From NCBI RefSeq assembly GCF_032017025.1, contig NZ_DALZQO010000002.1:62001-126000 (forward strand): a stretch of DNA of 64,000 bases, given 5' to 3'. Each line of letters begins with the position of its first letter. Within the stretch, counting starts at the first letter, position 1. Origin of the DNA: Hydrogenoanaerobacterium sp032017025. GTDB lineage: Bacteria > Bacillota > Clostridia > Oscillospirales > Ruminococcaceae. This document shows, piece after piece, positions 1 to 8,470 of this stretch. The notes beneath the pieces were generated by a model. That model was not told the origin of the DNA and searched no databases. It saw nothing but the letters and a program-made list of their open reading frames with translations. Both the position numbers and the translations under genes were made by a program.

Positions 1-2
1 TT

Positions 3-557
3 GCAGGTATTGCCAGAACTATGACGAACCTTGAGGCGGTACCGATAACAAATCCTGAATTCAACTTTATTTTTGGCGCCGGTGACATCGGACCTATCTC
101 AACATTATTTATTTGGACGATTGTAGTAATGCTCATCGGCCATGTATTCTACCGTAAAACTCCATTCGGACGGGCGGTGCTTGCTGTTGGCGGAAATGAA
201 TCTGCAGCACGTTTTTCTGGTATCAAAGTTGAACGCATTAAAATTGCAGCTATGGCAATCAGCGCACTTGCGGCATCTTTTGCAGGCATACTGTACGCCG
301 GCCGCTTGCATGGGGCACGGTATACACTTGGTGAAAATGATAATATGTCTGTCATCGCCGCTGTTGTAATCGGTGGTACCAGCTTTACGGGCGGTAAGGG
401 AACAATTATAGGAACGATTATAGGCTCTATCGTTATTGGTATGCTAAACAATGGCTTACTGCTGATGGGCCTTTCCGTATCTGAGCAGATGATAGCACGA
501 GGCATTATCATCATTCTTGCGGTATCGCTAAGTCTAAGACAATCAAGAAATGATTAA
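3..557 (+). CDS. Ribose-type sugar ABC transporter permease, C-terminal part (5' truncated by window edge)
   Basis: Inner-membrane permease of a carbohydrate-uptake-2 ABC importer (RbsC/BPD_transp_2 family). The reading frame is open from base 3, upstream of the first ATG at 21, so the real start lies before the window. Seen: several hydrophobic segments, the family motif GGTSFTGGKGT near the end, and the C-terminal pattern GMLNNGLLLMG followed by a last membrane helix. About 185 residues remain of a usual 320-340. It lies 29 bp upstream of a PLP-enzyme gene that in turn overlaps the ATPase gene at 1768, so all three are probably one operon. The substrate cannot be read from the sequence. Confidence 0.9.
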   Translation, partial: AGIARTMTNLEAVPITNPEFNFIFGAGDIGPISTLFIWTIVVMLIGHVFYRKTPFGRAVLAVGGNESAARFSGIKVERIKIAAMAISALAASFAGILYAGRLHGARYTLGENDNMSVIAAVVIGGTSFTGGKGTIIGTIIGSIVIGMLNNGLLLMGLSVSEQMIARGIIIILAVSLSLRQSRND

Positions 558-586
558 TTGATAAAAGGTAGAAAGGAGAATACGCA

Positions 587-1783
587 ATGTTTTTAAATAA
601 GATTCTTGAAAGAAATAAAGCATTGATTGAGGCTTCAGTCGAATTGCATCAGCAGGGGAAAATTCCTGCGAACAGTTATGTGATTGATATGGATACTTTC
701 ACTAAAAATGCGAGAGTGATCGCAGAGGCAGGCAAGCGCAACAATTTAAAAGTATTTGCCATGACCAAGCAGATCGGGCGAAACCCTGCTGCACTTAAGG
801 CACTAAAATCAGTCGGCATTGATTCTTGTGTTTGTGTGGATATGAACGATGCACGCCCTGTTCATGCGAATGGTTTGAAGATTGGTCATTTGGGCCATCT
901 GGTTCAGGTGCCAACTGCTGAGACAGAGGCTGCTATTAAAATGAATCCTCTTTATTGGATGGTTTATAATCTTGAAAAAGCACAGGCAATTTCCAAAGCA
1001 ATGCCCGAGGGGAAAGTGCAAAAAGTTATGGCACGTATTTATGGTGAAGGTGATAGCTTTTATAAAGGGCACGAAGGTGGATTTTCAGCGGAGCATATTT
1101 TACAGACTGTCAATGAGTTGAACGGGCTTAAAGGCATTGAATTTGCGGGCATTGCCACCTTTCCTGCGCAGCTTTTCAACTATAAAACGATGTCGGTTGA
1201 GCATACACATAACTATCAAACCCTACTAAAAACAGCGGAAGTTCTACGCAAAGCAGGTTACAGTGAGGTTGAGGTCAACGCACCGGGTACCACTTCCAGC
1301 ATGCTATTCGAAGAACTTGCAGCGTCCGGGGTTACACAGGTGGAACCGGGGCATGGGCTTACAGGTACTACGCCGTTGCATGCATTTAGAGACCTTGCAG
1401 AAGAACCGGCAATTGCATATATCTCGGAGGTTTCTCACATATATGGCGGCAAACCCTATTGTTTTGGCGGTGGGATGTATATCGACCCTGTGTTTGACCG
1501 TTATGAAGTAAAGGCTTGTGTTGGTTCCACAGCAGAGCAGGCCCTTGCGCAGCGCATTCCCTGTGATATTCCATCACCCGCAGCAATTGATTACTACGGT
1601 ATTTTGCAGCCGGAGACCAGACATAGCGTCAAGGTGGGAGATAGTGTGGTATTTGGCTTTCGTACACAAGCTTTTGTTACGCGCGCTTACATGGTACCCA
1701 TTAGTGGTATTCACAGCAAAAAACCAAAGGTTGAAGGCATATTTTCGACGGATGGAAGGACTGTGGGGTGGCCGGAATGGTAA
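587..1783 (+). CDS. YhfX-like PLP-dependent enzyme (alanine racemase N-terminal fold)
   Basis: A 398-residue protein of the YhfX/alanine-racemase-like fold-type III PLP family. The probable PLP-binding lysine is K61 in FAMTKQIGRN; a glycine-rich phosphate-binding stretch (PGTTSS, about residue 230) and a C-terminal beta domain follow. The start is supported by GAAAGGAG upstream. Family members racemise or isomerise amino acids or amino acid-like substrates; the E. coli YhfX substrate is not established as far as I know. What is odd is its position between the permease and ATPase genes of a ribose-type importer, which suggests that it acts on the imported solute or a breakdown product (inference). 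It overlaps the ATPase start by 16 bp, so the two are translationally coupled. Confidence 0.8.
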   Translation: MFLNKILERNKALIEASVELHQQGKIPANSYVIDMDTFTKNARVIAEAGKRNNLKVFAMTKQIGRNPAALKALKSVGIDSCVCVDMNDARPVHANGLKIGHLGHLVQVPTAETEAAIKMNPLYWMVYNLEKAQAISKAMPEGKVQKVMARIYGEGDSFYKGHEGGFSAEHILQTVNELNGLKGIEFAGIATFPAQLFNYKTMSVEHTHNYQTLLKTAEVLRKAGYSEVEVNAPGTTSSMLFEELAASGVTQVEPGHGLTGTTPLHAFRDLAEEPAIAYISEVSHIYGGKPYCFGGGMYIDPVFDRYEVKACVGSTAEQALAQRIPCDIPSPAAIDYYGILQPETRHSVKVGDSVVFGFRTQAFVTRAYMVPISGIHSKKPKVEGIFSTDGRTVGWPEW

Positions 1784-3282
1784 ACGAGAGTAACTATTCC
1801 CTGGAGGTTGTTGATATTCACAAGGCGTTTTTTAACAATCCGGTTCTAAAAGGAGTATCCTTTGGAATTGAAAAGGGCGAGGTGCTGGGGCTGCTTGGCT
1901 CAAACGGTGCAGGAAAATCTACTGTAATGAAAATTGTCAACGGTGTCTATCGGCTGGATAGCGGGAAGATTCGCATTAATGGTAACGATGTCTTTTTAAA
2001 AGATGCACTGGATGCAAGAAAACATGGCATTGCAATGGTTTATCAGGAGTTCTCTGTAATTCCAACACTTACTGTGATGCAAAACTTATTTTTAGGCAGA
2101 GAGATTAAGAAAAATGGTTTAATTGATGATAAAGAGTGCTATCGCCAAGCGCAGGAGGCTCTGCGCGAATTTGGTATTGATATTGACCCAAACGCAGTGT
2201 TGGAGGATCTGTCCATCGGAAACCAGCAGTTGGTTGAAATTGTCAAAGCCCTCATGCAAAAACCTTCAGTGCTTATCCTAGACGAGCCGACCGCTTCACT
2301 CACCCATAGAGAAATTGAGCTGCTATTTTTATTTATCCACCGTTTAAAAAAACAAAATATTGCAGTATTTCTTATTTCTCATCACATGCAGGAAATTATG
2401 CAGATTTGTGACCGGGTTGTCATATTACGTAACGGTACTGTAGAGATGAATGAAACTATTGATAAAATGTCAATACCTATCATGGTACAGGCGATGATTG
2501 GACGAAAGCTCTCCAGTGATTATATTGCATCTAAGCAGCCAATTATCTACGATAAACCACTGCTTGAAGTTAACAATTTAAAATGGGAAAATAAAGTCAA
2601 TGACGTGTCGTTTCAAATTTTTCCGCGTGAGGTTTTAGGAATTGCGGGGCTATTAGGTAGCGGGCGCACCGAGCTGATGAAATGTATTTATGGGCTTCTC
2701 CAACCTGACAGCGGAAAAATAACATTAAAGGGAACCCCCATACCATATGGGAAGCCATGGGAATCAATCGAAAAAGGTATTATGTTTGTACCGGAAAACC
2801 GTAGAAAAAGCGGAATTATCGGAATCCATTCTATTAAGATGAACATGCTTATTCCTATTTGGAAAAAGATGAAAAAAGGAATGCTCGTCGATGAGAAAAA
2901 ATCTATGGCACTCGCCACCGAAATGAGTGAAAAGCTCAATATCAAATGTACAAGCATTGAGCAGGAACTAGAGAGCCTTTCAGGTGGCAATCAGCAAAAA
3001 GTGGTGTTTGGAAAGAGCATGCTCACAAACCCGGAAATTTTGCTGCTGGATGACCCCACAGTGGGAATTGATGTTGAGGCAAAAGCGGGTATTGCCCGGC
3101 TGATTCGTGATATTGCCGATGGTGGTAGCGGTGTCGTATTGGTTTCTTCAGAGATGGATGAGCTTGAACGGTTGTGCGATCGTGTGCTGATAATTCGAGA
3201 GGGTAAAGTTTCAGCAGAGCTGCGACGTGACCGCGGTGATGAAATTACGGAATCCGTATTGGCACAGGCAATTCAGATGTAA
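1768..3282 (+). CDS. Ribose/galactose-type sugar ABC transporter ATP-binding protein (two NBDs)
   Basis: Cytoplasmic ATPase of an RbsA/MglA-type importer: 504 residues, two fused nucleotide-binding domains. NBD1 has Walker A GSNGAGKST (44-52), signature LSIGNQQ and Walker B LILDEPTA. NBD2 has the degenerate Walker A usual for this family (GLLGSGRTE) and signature LSGGNQQK. The GTG at 1768 is chosen because AAGGA ends 7 bases before it; the ATG at 1777 would sit too far from that site. It overlaps the YhfX-like gene and belongs with the permease at 3-557. No binding-protein gene for this system lies inside the window; it may be upstream. Confidence 0.92.
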   Translation: MAGMVNESNYSLEVVDIHKAFFNNPVLKGVSFGIEKGEVLGLLGSNGAGKSTVMKIVNGVYRLDSGKIRINGNDVFLKDALDARKHGIAMVYQEFSVIPTLTVMQNLFLGREIKKNGLIDDKECYRQAQEALREFGIDIDPNAVLEDLSIGNQQLVEIVKALMQKPSVLILDEPTASLTHREIELLFLFIHRLKKQNIAVFLISHHMQEIMQICDRVVILRNGTVEMNETIDKMSIPIMVQAMIGRKLSSDYIASKQPIIYDKPLLEVNNLKWENKVNDVSFQIFPREVLGIAGLLGSGRTELMKCIYGLLQPDSGKITLKGTPIPYGKPWESIEKGIMFVPENRRKSGIIGIHSIKMNMLIPIWKKMKKGMLVDEKKSMALATEMSEKLNIKCTSIEQELESLSGGNQQKVVFGKSMLTNPEILLLDDPTVGIDVEAKAGIARLIRDIADGGSGVVLVSSEMDELERLCDRVLIIREGKVSAELRRDRGDEITESVLAQAIQM

Positions 3283-3316
3283 TAAGTACTAAAATAGAAT
3301 AGTTACAGTGTTTAAA

Positions 3317-3366
3317 GGATTATTAAGTTTTTCCATATACACGCGGATAATCCATCAGTTTTTTTC
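3317..3366 (+). terminator. Rho-independent terminator after ABC operon
   Basis: GGATTAT and ATAATCC pair across a long loop and are followed by a seven-T run, 35 bp after the ATPase stop codon. Confidence 0.55.
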
Positions 3367-3371
3367 TTTGT

Positions 3372-3406
3372 ATAAGCAGGCGGTACATTTTTGACCGCCT
3401 GCTTAT
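3372..3406. terminator. Second strong hairpin after ABC operon
   Basis: Perfect 13-bp stem (ATAAGCAGGCGGT against ACCGCCTGCTTAT) with a 9-base loop, directly after the first terminator. The core GCAGGCGGTACA recurs in the hairpin at 32884-32908. Confidence 0.65.
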
Positions 3407-3422
3407 GTATTTTACAGATCAA

Positions 3423-3441
3423 CCACCAGCTCTGCTGGTGG
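3423..3441. repeat. Short perfect hairpin, IS200/IS605-end-like
   Basis: CCACCAGC-tct-GCTGGTGG, a perfect 8-bp stem with a 3-base loop. Subterminal hairpins of this kind mark the ends of IS200/IS605 elements, but no tnpA or tnpB was seen nearby, so this may be an orphan end or a plain hairpin. Confidence 0.3.
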
Positions 3442-3603
3442 AGATGAAAAAGCTTAAGCTATGGACAAAATAAAAACTTCGATATTTTTAAGGTTATTAT
3501 AGCATACCCGGATAAAATCTTTTTTAAGAAAATGATTTTGCGTTAACATGGATTTTATGCCCTTACTGTTACAATGGCCTCATTGAAAACGGAAGATAAG
3601 TAA

Positions 3604-3684
3604 ATGATTACACTGAGTTACATCACAAAAGAATATGGCAGCACAGTCATTCTGAAGGATGCCGGTTATTCTTTTTTGCAATAG
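3604..3684 (+). pseudogene. ABC-F type ATPase, N-terminal stub
   Basis: ATG followed by 25 codons and TAG. The first 24 residues (MITLSYITKEYG... to GYSF) read like the N-terminus of an ABC-F ATPase, but the frame stops before any Walker A motif. A decayed stub; family call made by eye. Confidence 0.35.
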
Positions 3685-3860
3685 GGGCTTCCAATACAAG
3701 AGATAATATTGAAAGTGCGCCTGAAAACGGCACAGTTAGTGTTAATGTGGAGGAAGAAAATAAAATGCCCACAAGGTCCCTCTATATCTTGCTAGAAAAC
3801 AAGGATTAGACTATCACCTTGGACAGTGGTTGGTACTAATGGATATTTGAAGGCACGGAA

Positions 3861-4272
3861 ATGCTTAATGACATGCCGAGCATCGTGCGGTTTGATACCA
3901 CCATCAGCAATAGCTCGCCGGATGCCGAAAAAATTACGAATCTCACTGGTGGAGTGGAAGTAACCACGCTGCACTTCAACTACCATGTCGAGCTTTCAGG
4001 CAAGGTGACAATGCGTATTCTAGTCGCCGGCAAAGCAGGCGAAACGCTGAATCTCTACTACTTTGGCGCGGCGTAAAACCGAATGGAAGAGGGACAGTAG
4101 GGGGTCAAGGTGGATGAAAACGATTGGGTGATATTCACAATCACTTATTGCTCCGATTACATCCTCAGCGAAAGCCCAATTGCGGAGGCAGTGAATGCGA
4201 TAGCAAGTAACAGCAACTAACCCCGAAACAGGCGACAAGCTTGTAGAGGCAATAGCACCGCCTCTGCACTAG
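3861..4272 (+). pseudogene. Cell-surface protein C-terminal remnant
   Basis: An open stretch of 71 codons (3861-4076) is followed, after an in-frame TAA and TAG, by more codons reading DENDWVIFTITYCSDYILS and then, in another frame, NPETGD. The pattern (LYYF..., DENxWVxFTITxCSDYIL, then a TGD motif) is typical of C-terminal domains of clostridial cell-wall or cellulosome-like surface proteins. Two stops and one frame change show that it is dead. No functional product is expected. Confidence 0.5.
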
Positions 4273-4401
4273 CAGAAGTGGTGCTATTTAACGTGGGATG
4301 CTTATATTAAATTTTCTGTGCTTTCAATTATTAAATATATGATTCCAAGTTGGGAGAACAGATTAATAACGATATCATTGGGTTTATAAAGTTTATAACA
4401 G

Positions 4402-4656
4402 TTGGACTTTGTATGGGATAGTGACTCCCGTGACTGGAAAGACCCGCCTGCCGATGAGATGACAAAGAAGATGGTGAGCAGTGTGCAAAACGGCAGCATT
4501 ACGCTGTTTCATGTGGGAAAGAAGAACACTGTACAAGCTTTGCCGGAAATTATTGTACTGCTTAAGGACAAAGGCTATCGTTTTAAGACAGTTGGAGAGA
4601 TTATCTACTACGATAATTCCAATATAGACGTACAGGGGAGGCAGCATAAGACATAA
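4402..4656 (+). pseudogene. Polysaccharide deacetylase (CE4) C-terminal remnant
   Basis: 84 codons open from a TTG. The text WDSDSRDWKDP, then GSITLFHVGKKNTVQALPEII, then LKDKGYRFKTVGE follows the end of CE4/NodB polysaccharide deacetylases of the PdaA type (the DW motif, the strand with LxH, the LPxII...LKxKGYxFxTVxE end). The catalytic N-terminal half (Asp-Asp, HxxxH) is missing. The last ~105 bases recur in shorter, diverged form at 22425-22518. Confidence 0.55.
4546..4652 (+). repeat. Dispersed repeat B, copy 1 (deacetylase 3' end)
   Basis: Matches 22425-22518 with a handful of substitutions and a deletion of about 12 bases in the second copy. Shared core: GAGATTATCTACTACGATAA and the GAGGCAGCATAA tail. 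Confidence 0.6.
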
Positions 4657-4787
4657 TTTGGAATATAAGTATGATTTTGCTGATCCCAGGAGATGCTTCT
4701 CAACCGATCAGTAACGTGAGTTTAGATAGGCTGATATAATGGTTACTCTTCATGGCTCTTTTGGTATCTCCAATAGTTGCTTTACTT

Positions 4788-4881
4788 AGAGCGTGTCTGA
4801 AAAAAATCTGAGTTTATGCTATTTGACTAAAATCATAATGCACGCGAGATAAACAAACCCTTTAAAGCAATTTATTAACTT
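4788..4881 (-). mobile_element. Dispersed repeat A, copy 1: transposase C-terminal remnant
   Basis: About 94 bases nearly identical to 16733-16824. On the minus strand it reads INCFKGFVYLACIMILVK then stop, followed by an end beginning AGAGCGTGTCTGAAAAA on the plus strand. This looks like the C-terminus and terminal repeat of an IS transposase (IS5/IS1182-like C-terminal text; family uncertain). The rest of the element is missing. Confidence 0.5.
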
Positions 4882-5048
4882 TTCGTAATGTAAGTAGTAT
4901 TTTAGCTTTGGGTGTGTGGGAACCTGCATATTGGTTAAATTATCCCGCGCAACTTGAAACATATATTGATAACTGGTTTAAAGTGGTCAACTGGGCAGGT
5001 GCGCAAGAGAGATATCTGACCGCAATGAGTTTTCCGCAACAGCGTTAG
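4882..5048 (+). pseudogene. Unrecognised gene, C-terminal remnant
   Basis: An open frame begins at the repeat A junction and ends at TAG 5046-5048 (about 55 codons). It is aromatic-rich (GVWEPAYWLNYPAQLETYI...NWFKVVNWAG) and reads like a real protein tail cut by the IS insertion. The family is not recognised. Confidence 0.3.
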
Positions 5049-5087
5049 GCATTCGCCATTCTTCCCCATATCTATCCAGTACATGAA

Positions 5088-5129
5088 AAAAGATGTAGCT
5101 TTTGCTTAATTGCAAAAGCTACATCTTTT
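5088..5129. terminator. Bidirectional-type terminator, perfect 18-bp stem
   Basis: AAAAGATGTAGCTTTTGC-ttaatt-GCAAAAGCTACATCTTTT. On the minus strand it is followed by TTTTTT, so it can terminate the GntR-VOC transcript that ends at 5261. Confidence 0.75.
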
Positions 5130-5260
5130 CGTTTCCCATTGATCATTAATCTTATTTCAACCCACAGATTTGCATCTAAATATCTTTTCATGCCTAAAAT
5201 AGAAGCGTAAAACAGCTACACACAACGGCACATGTCGAACCAATCGGGAATAGCTGCAAA

Positions 5261-5647
5261 TCATAGCTTCTGTGAGAATTCAATCTTTTCAGCATTCGGT
5301 CCCTCTATGTTGAAAAAGCGCATACCATTTTCCCAGAATGGACGGGAAACGATCTCCGCATCTAGCAGATGGTAACCGTTTTTCTTGGCCTCGGCAAACG
5401 CCGCCTCAATGTCTTGCACATCCAGTGCAAAGTGATCCACCGCACCTGCTCTGCCCGCACAGGCCTCCGGTACGTAAAACTCAATCACAAGGCTCTTCAA
5501 CTGCATAAAAACGACAGGGCCACGGAGGCCTTTCTCACGCAGTACCTCTACAAAGCCAAGGTCCTCGTAAAAATGCACACTCTCCTCCACACTCGCAGTG
5601 GGAATACCAATATGCTGAATTCCGGTAATATTTTCGGCAAGTTTCAT
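5261..5647 (-). CDS. VOC family (glyoxalase/dioxygenase fold) protein
   Basis: 128 residues with two beta-alpha-beta-beta-beta modules typical of the vicinal oxygen chelate superfamily. Candidate metal ligands are H12 (IQHIGIPT), a central Glu/His stretch (VDHFALDV, about residue 90) and a late Glu (AEKIEFSQ). The start follows AAGGAGA by 6 bases. It lies 37 bp downstream of a GntR/FCD regulator on the same strand and is divergent from the sugar-acid operon. An isomerase, epimerase or lyase role in that pathway is possible but inferred from position only; VOC members do many reactions. Confidence 0.8.
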   Translation of the reverse strand: MKLAENITGIQHIGIPTASVEESVHFYEDLGFVEVLREKGLRGPVVFMQLKSLVIEFYVPEACAGRAGAVDHFALDVQDIEAAFAEAKKNGYHLLDAEIVSRPFWENGMRFFNIEGPNAEKIEFSQKL

Positions 5648-5684
5648 GATTGTCTCCTTTTACGTTCTAAAACAATATTTACTT

Positions 5685-6365
5685 TTATGCTTGCTCTCCA
5701 TCTAGTGCGAAGGCAGGCAAAAACGTCTCGTAAAACTCCATGGTCTTTTCTAAATGAGTTCGCAGCAGCTTTTCAAGTGCGTCGCTATTACCTTTTTCTA
5801 AATACTCATACATCAGCTTATGTTCGTTTAAGGCGATACGGTGGCGTTCCATCGGGTGATTGGAGGAAGAATAGACATAGAATGCAAAACCAACGCCAAA
5901 GAGCATGTTGTACAACTCAATCAGTTTTTGGTTTTCAGTCAGCTGAATAAAAGCACCATGGTAAACCTGTTCCAACTGGGTAGCCTCAACATAATCGTGA
6001 GTCTGAATATTCTCCAGCTTTTTTAAGACGTCAAGCATATTCTTTTTAATCTCAGGGTGTTTTGGAAAGTTGTGCACGGCTTGTTTAACAGCAAAGACTT
6101 CCAGCATAATACGGCAGTTCATGATATCATGGATCTCTTTCATCGTAAGCTGCTTTACCATAAAGCCACGTCTGGGCAATGTGATCATAAGCCCCTCTGC
6201 AACCAGGCGATTGAGCGCTTCTTTCACCGGAGTTGGGCTGATGGACAAACTTTCAGCAAGCTGCCCTACAATAATTTTCTCCCCCGGCTGCAGCTTGCCG
6301 ATAAAAAGCTGTTGCTTTATCTCATTATACGCCCATTCCAAGAGGGATACTGGCCTTTCTCTCAT
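5685..6365 (-). CDS. GntR family (FadR/FCD subfamily) transcriptional regulator
   Basis: 226 residues: winged helix-turn-helix at 8-72 (SPTPVKEALNRLVAEGLM...RRGFMV is the recognition helix and wing) and an all-helical FCD ligand domain at 80-215 with metal-binding-type D/H/H residues. The FCD subgroup usually senses organic or sugar acids and represses its own neighbourhood. The ATG is preceded by AAGGAGG. It is divergent from the 2-hydroxyacid dehydrogenase at 6633, with a 267-bp AT-rich spacer, and is the most likely regulator of the 6633-16629 operon (inference). Confidence 0.88.
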   Translation of the reverse strand: MRERPVSLLEWAYNEIKQQLFIGKLQPGEKIIVGQLAESLSISPTPVKEALNRLVAEGLMITLPRRGFMVKQLTMKEIHDIMNCRIMLEVFAVKQAVHNFPKHPEIKKNMLDVLKKLENIQTHDYVEATQLEQVYHGAFIQLTENQKLIELYNMLFGVGFAFYVYSSSNHPMERHRIALNEHKLMYEYLEKGNSDALEKLLRTHLEKTMEFYETFLPAFALDGEQA

Positions 6366-6550
6366 TATAAATACCTCCTTAAAAAGTTAAGACGCAAGAC
6401 GGAAAACTATAAAAATTGCATATGCCTTGAGAAATATTACAAACCTTAATCAGGGTTTAATAAAAATACAAATAGCAATTTGTTTATATATTCACAATAT
6501 TTTTAGCAATAATGTACACAATTTTTAAATTTTATCAGTAATTAATACTA

Positions 6551-6579
6551 TTGATTAATTTTACGTCATTTCTTATAAT
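6551..6579 (+). promoter_or_regulatory. Sigma-A type promoter of the sugar-acid operon
   Basis: TTGATT (6551-6556), 17-base spacer, TATAAT (6574-6579). Transcription would start about 6586, leaving a leader of roughly 46 bases to the ATG at 6633. A GTACA-containing near-palindrome at 6511-6523 is a possible site for the divergent GntR protein. Confidence 0.7.
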
Positions 6580-6632
6580 AAAGCAAGAGATTTTAAATTT
6601 AAAATTTAATTTATGGCAGGAGAGAAACAAAA

Positions 6633-7589
6633 ATGAACCGAAATCTTGTAGCGATCACAGACTGTGATCATGACGATATTAATGTAGAGGCTGGCGTATT
6701 GGCAGCCTCTGGGCTGGAGGCTCCTTGGTTTAACTGTAAAACCGACGATGATCTCATCCGGGATTGCAAAGGCTTTAAATCTGTCATCAACCAGTATGCG
6801 CCCTTTACCGCAAAGGTTTTTGAGGCACTGCCTGACCTTAAGGTAATTGTACGTTATGGCGTAGGTGTAGACAACGTCGACCTTGCGGCCGCCACTAAAC
6901 ATGGCGTAAAGGTTTGCAACGTGCCCGACTACGGTATGTATGAGGTAGCCGACCACGCGATGGCACTGGTTCTCGCACTTGCTCGTAAAATTGTATTCAC
7001 CAACGATAAGGTGAAAAGCGGTATTTGGAACTATCAGGAGTCGGTTCCTATCTACCGTCTCTCTACCCAGACAGTGGGCGTCATCGGAGTTGGCCGTATC
7101 GGCACTGCATTTGCCGAGCGTGCAAAAGCTTTTGGCCTGAAGGTGCTGGCGTATGACGAATATGCACAAAAAGCGGGTAAAACTCAGGACTATATGGAAA
7201 TGGTAAGCCTTGACGAGCTGCTTGAGCGCTCCGATATCATTTCGGTTCACTGCCCACTGGATGGCAACCGCGACCTAATTGCAGCACCCCAGCTGAAGAA
7301 GATGAAGAAAAATGCTTATCTTGTCAACGTTTCCCGTGGAGGCATCATCAATGAAGCAGACCTGTACGAGGCGCTTGTAAACGGTGAAATTGCAGGAGCC
7401 GCCTGCGACGTGTTTAGCCCTGAGCCTGTTGCGAAAGACAGCCCGCTGCTGAAGCTTGATAACTTTCTTGCCACACCGCACATTGCCTGGTATTCGGAAG
7501 AATCCGCACTGGAGCTGGAGCGTAAAGTAGCAGAAGAGGCTGCACGCGGTGCTCTGGATCAGCCCCTGCGGAATGTTGTCAACAAATAA
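6633..7589 (+). CDS. D-isomer-specific 2-hydroxyacid dehydrogenase family protein
   Basis: 318 residues, NAD(P)-linked 2-hydroxyacid dehydrogenase (phosphoglycerate dehydrogenase/CtBP-like group). The catalytic N-terminal domain flanks a Rossmann domain with GxGxxG (VIGVGRIGTAFAERAKAFG, about 150-168). The substrate-binding Arg (NVSRGG) and catalytic His (ATPHIAWYS) are visible, with an acidic residue between. It would interconvert a 2-keto acid and a D-2-hydroxy acid. It is the first gene of the operon, after a good promoter and GGAGAG site. The substrate is probably a sugar-acid intermediate (inference). Confidence 0.85.
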   Translation: MNRNLVAITDCDHDDINVEAGVLAASGLEAPWFNCKTDDDLIRDCKGFKSVINQYAPFTAKVFEALPDLKVIVRYGVGVDNVDLAAATKHGVKVCNVPDYGMYEVADHAMALVLALARKIVFTNDKVKSGIWNYQESVPIYRLSTQTVGVIGVGRIGTAFAERAKAFGLKVLAYDEYAQKAGKTQDYMEMVSLDELLERSDIISVHCPLDGNRDLIAAPQLKKMKKNAYLVNVSRGGIINEADLYEALVNGEIAGAACDVFSPEPVAKDSPLLKLDNFLATPHIAWYSEESALELERKVAEEAARGALDQPLRNVVNK

Positions 7590-7642
7590 TCGGATTACGA
7601 TACAATAGTCCAACCTTATAGCAAAAGAAAGAAGGAACCAAC

Positions 7643-8401
7643 ATGAATCCATTTGATCTGACAGGCAAAAAAGCAATTGTCACAGGTGCTGCCTCGGGTC
7701 TTTCCCATGGCATAGCCGAGGGCCTTATGGAGGCAGGCGCCGAGGTCGTTATCATCGACATTTCGGCAAACACTGAGGCGGCCGCAATAGAGTTTTGCAG
7801 CCGCGGCTTTAAAGCTCACGGCGTGCGCGCCAACCTCGGTGACCGTACTGAACTGGTCCGTGCATTTAACGAAGCGCTCAAAAAACTGGGCGGAAAAATT
7901 GACATTCTGGTGCCGGCAGCCGGCATACAGCGCCGCAATAAGTCTGAAGAGTTTACACTTGAGGATTGGGACGCAGTACTTAACATCAACCTTTCTGCTG
8001 TATTCTTGCTTTGCCAGCTCGCCGGACGCGAGATGCTCAAGCAGAAAAGCGGTAAGATCATCAATATCGCGTCAATGCTCAGCTTTTTTGGCGGCTACAC
8101 CGTACCGGCCTACGCGGCCAGCAAGGGTGGCGTTTCTCAGTTGACTAAGGCTCTTTCTAACGAGTGGGCACGCGAGGGTATCAATGTCAACGCAATTGCC
8201 CCGGGCTATATGGCTACCAGCATGAACACCAAAATTCTTGAGGACGAGGCCCGCAACGCCGAGATTACAAACCGTATTCCGGCCCGTCGCTGGGGCACTC
8301 CGGAGGATCTTAAAGGGGTCACGGTTTTTCTGGCCTCCCATGCGTCTGATTACCTAAGCGGTGCAGTCATTCCCGTGGACGGCGGCTATTTAGGCTGCTA
8401 A
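7643..8401 (+). CDS. SDR oxidoreductase, KduD/DhuD or gluconate 5-dehydrogenase-like
   Basis: 252 residues, classical short-chain dehydrogenase. Seen: cofactor motif TGAASGLSHGI (about 14-24), NIASM with catalytic Ser, YAASKGG (Tyr and Lys of the catalytic tetrad, about 153-157), and the C-terminal VDGGYLGC ending typical of KduD/IdnO-like enzymes. These reduce 2,5-diketo-3-deoxygluconate to KDG, or oxidise gluconate. With the RpiB-like protein at 13901, KdgK and Eda in the same operon, the DhuD role (3-deoxy-hexodiulosonate to KDG) is the best fit, though not proven by sequence alone. Confidence 0.82.
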   Translation: MNPFDLTGKKAIVTGAASGLSHGIAEGLMEAGAEVVIIDISANTEAAAIEFCSRGFKAHGVRANLGDRTELVRAFNEALKKLGGKIDILVPAAGIQRRNKSEEFTLEDWDAVLNINLSAVFLLCQLAGREMLKQKSGKIINIASMLSFFGGYTVPAYAASKGGVSQLTKALSNEWAREGINVNAIAPGYMATSMNTKILEDEARNAEITNRIPARRWGTPEDLKGVTVFLASHASDYLSGAVIPVDGGYLGC

Positions 8402-8470
8402 TACCCCTCCAAATCTTGTATTTCAGGCCATAAGGCACTGAAAGGATAAAAAGAAATTAAAAGGAGAAAA

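Noticed and set aside
4020..4238. 72-codon minus-strand frame in the surface-protein remnant
   Set aside because: The plus strand carries recognisable surface-protein text; the minus frame does not.
5369..5950. 193-codon plus-strand frame opposite the VOC and GntR genes
   Set aside because: Spans two genuine minus-strand genes and their spacer, with no protein-family text.
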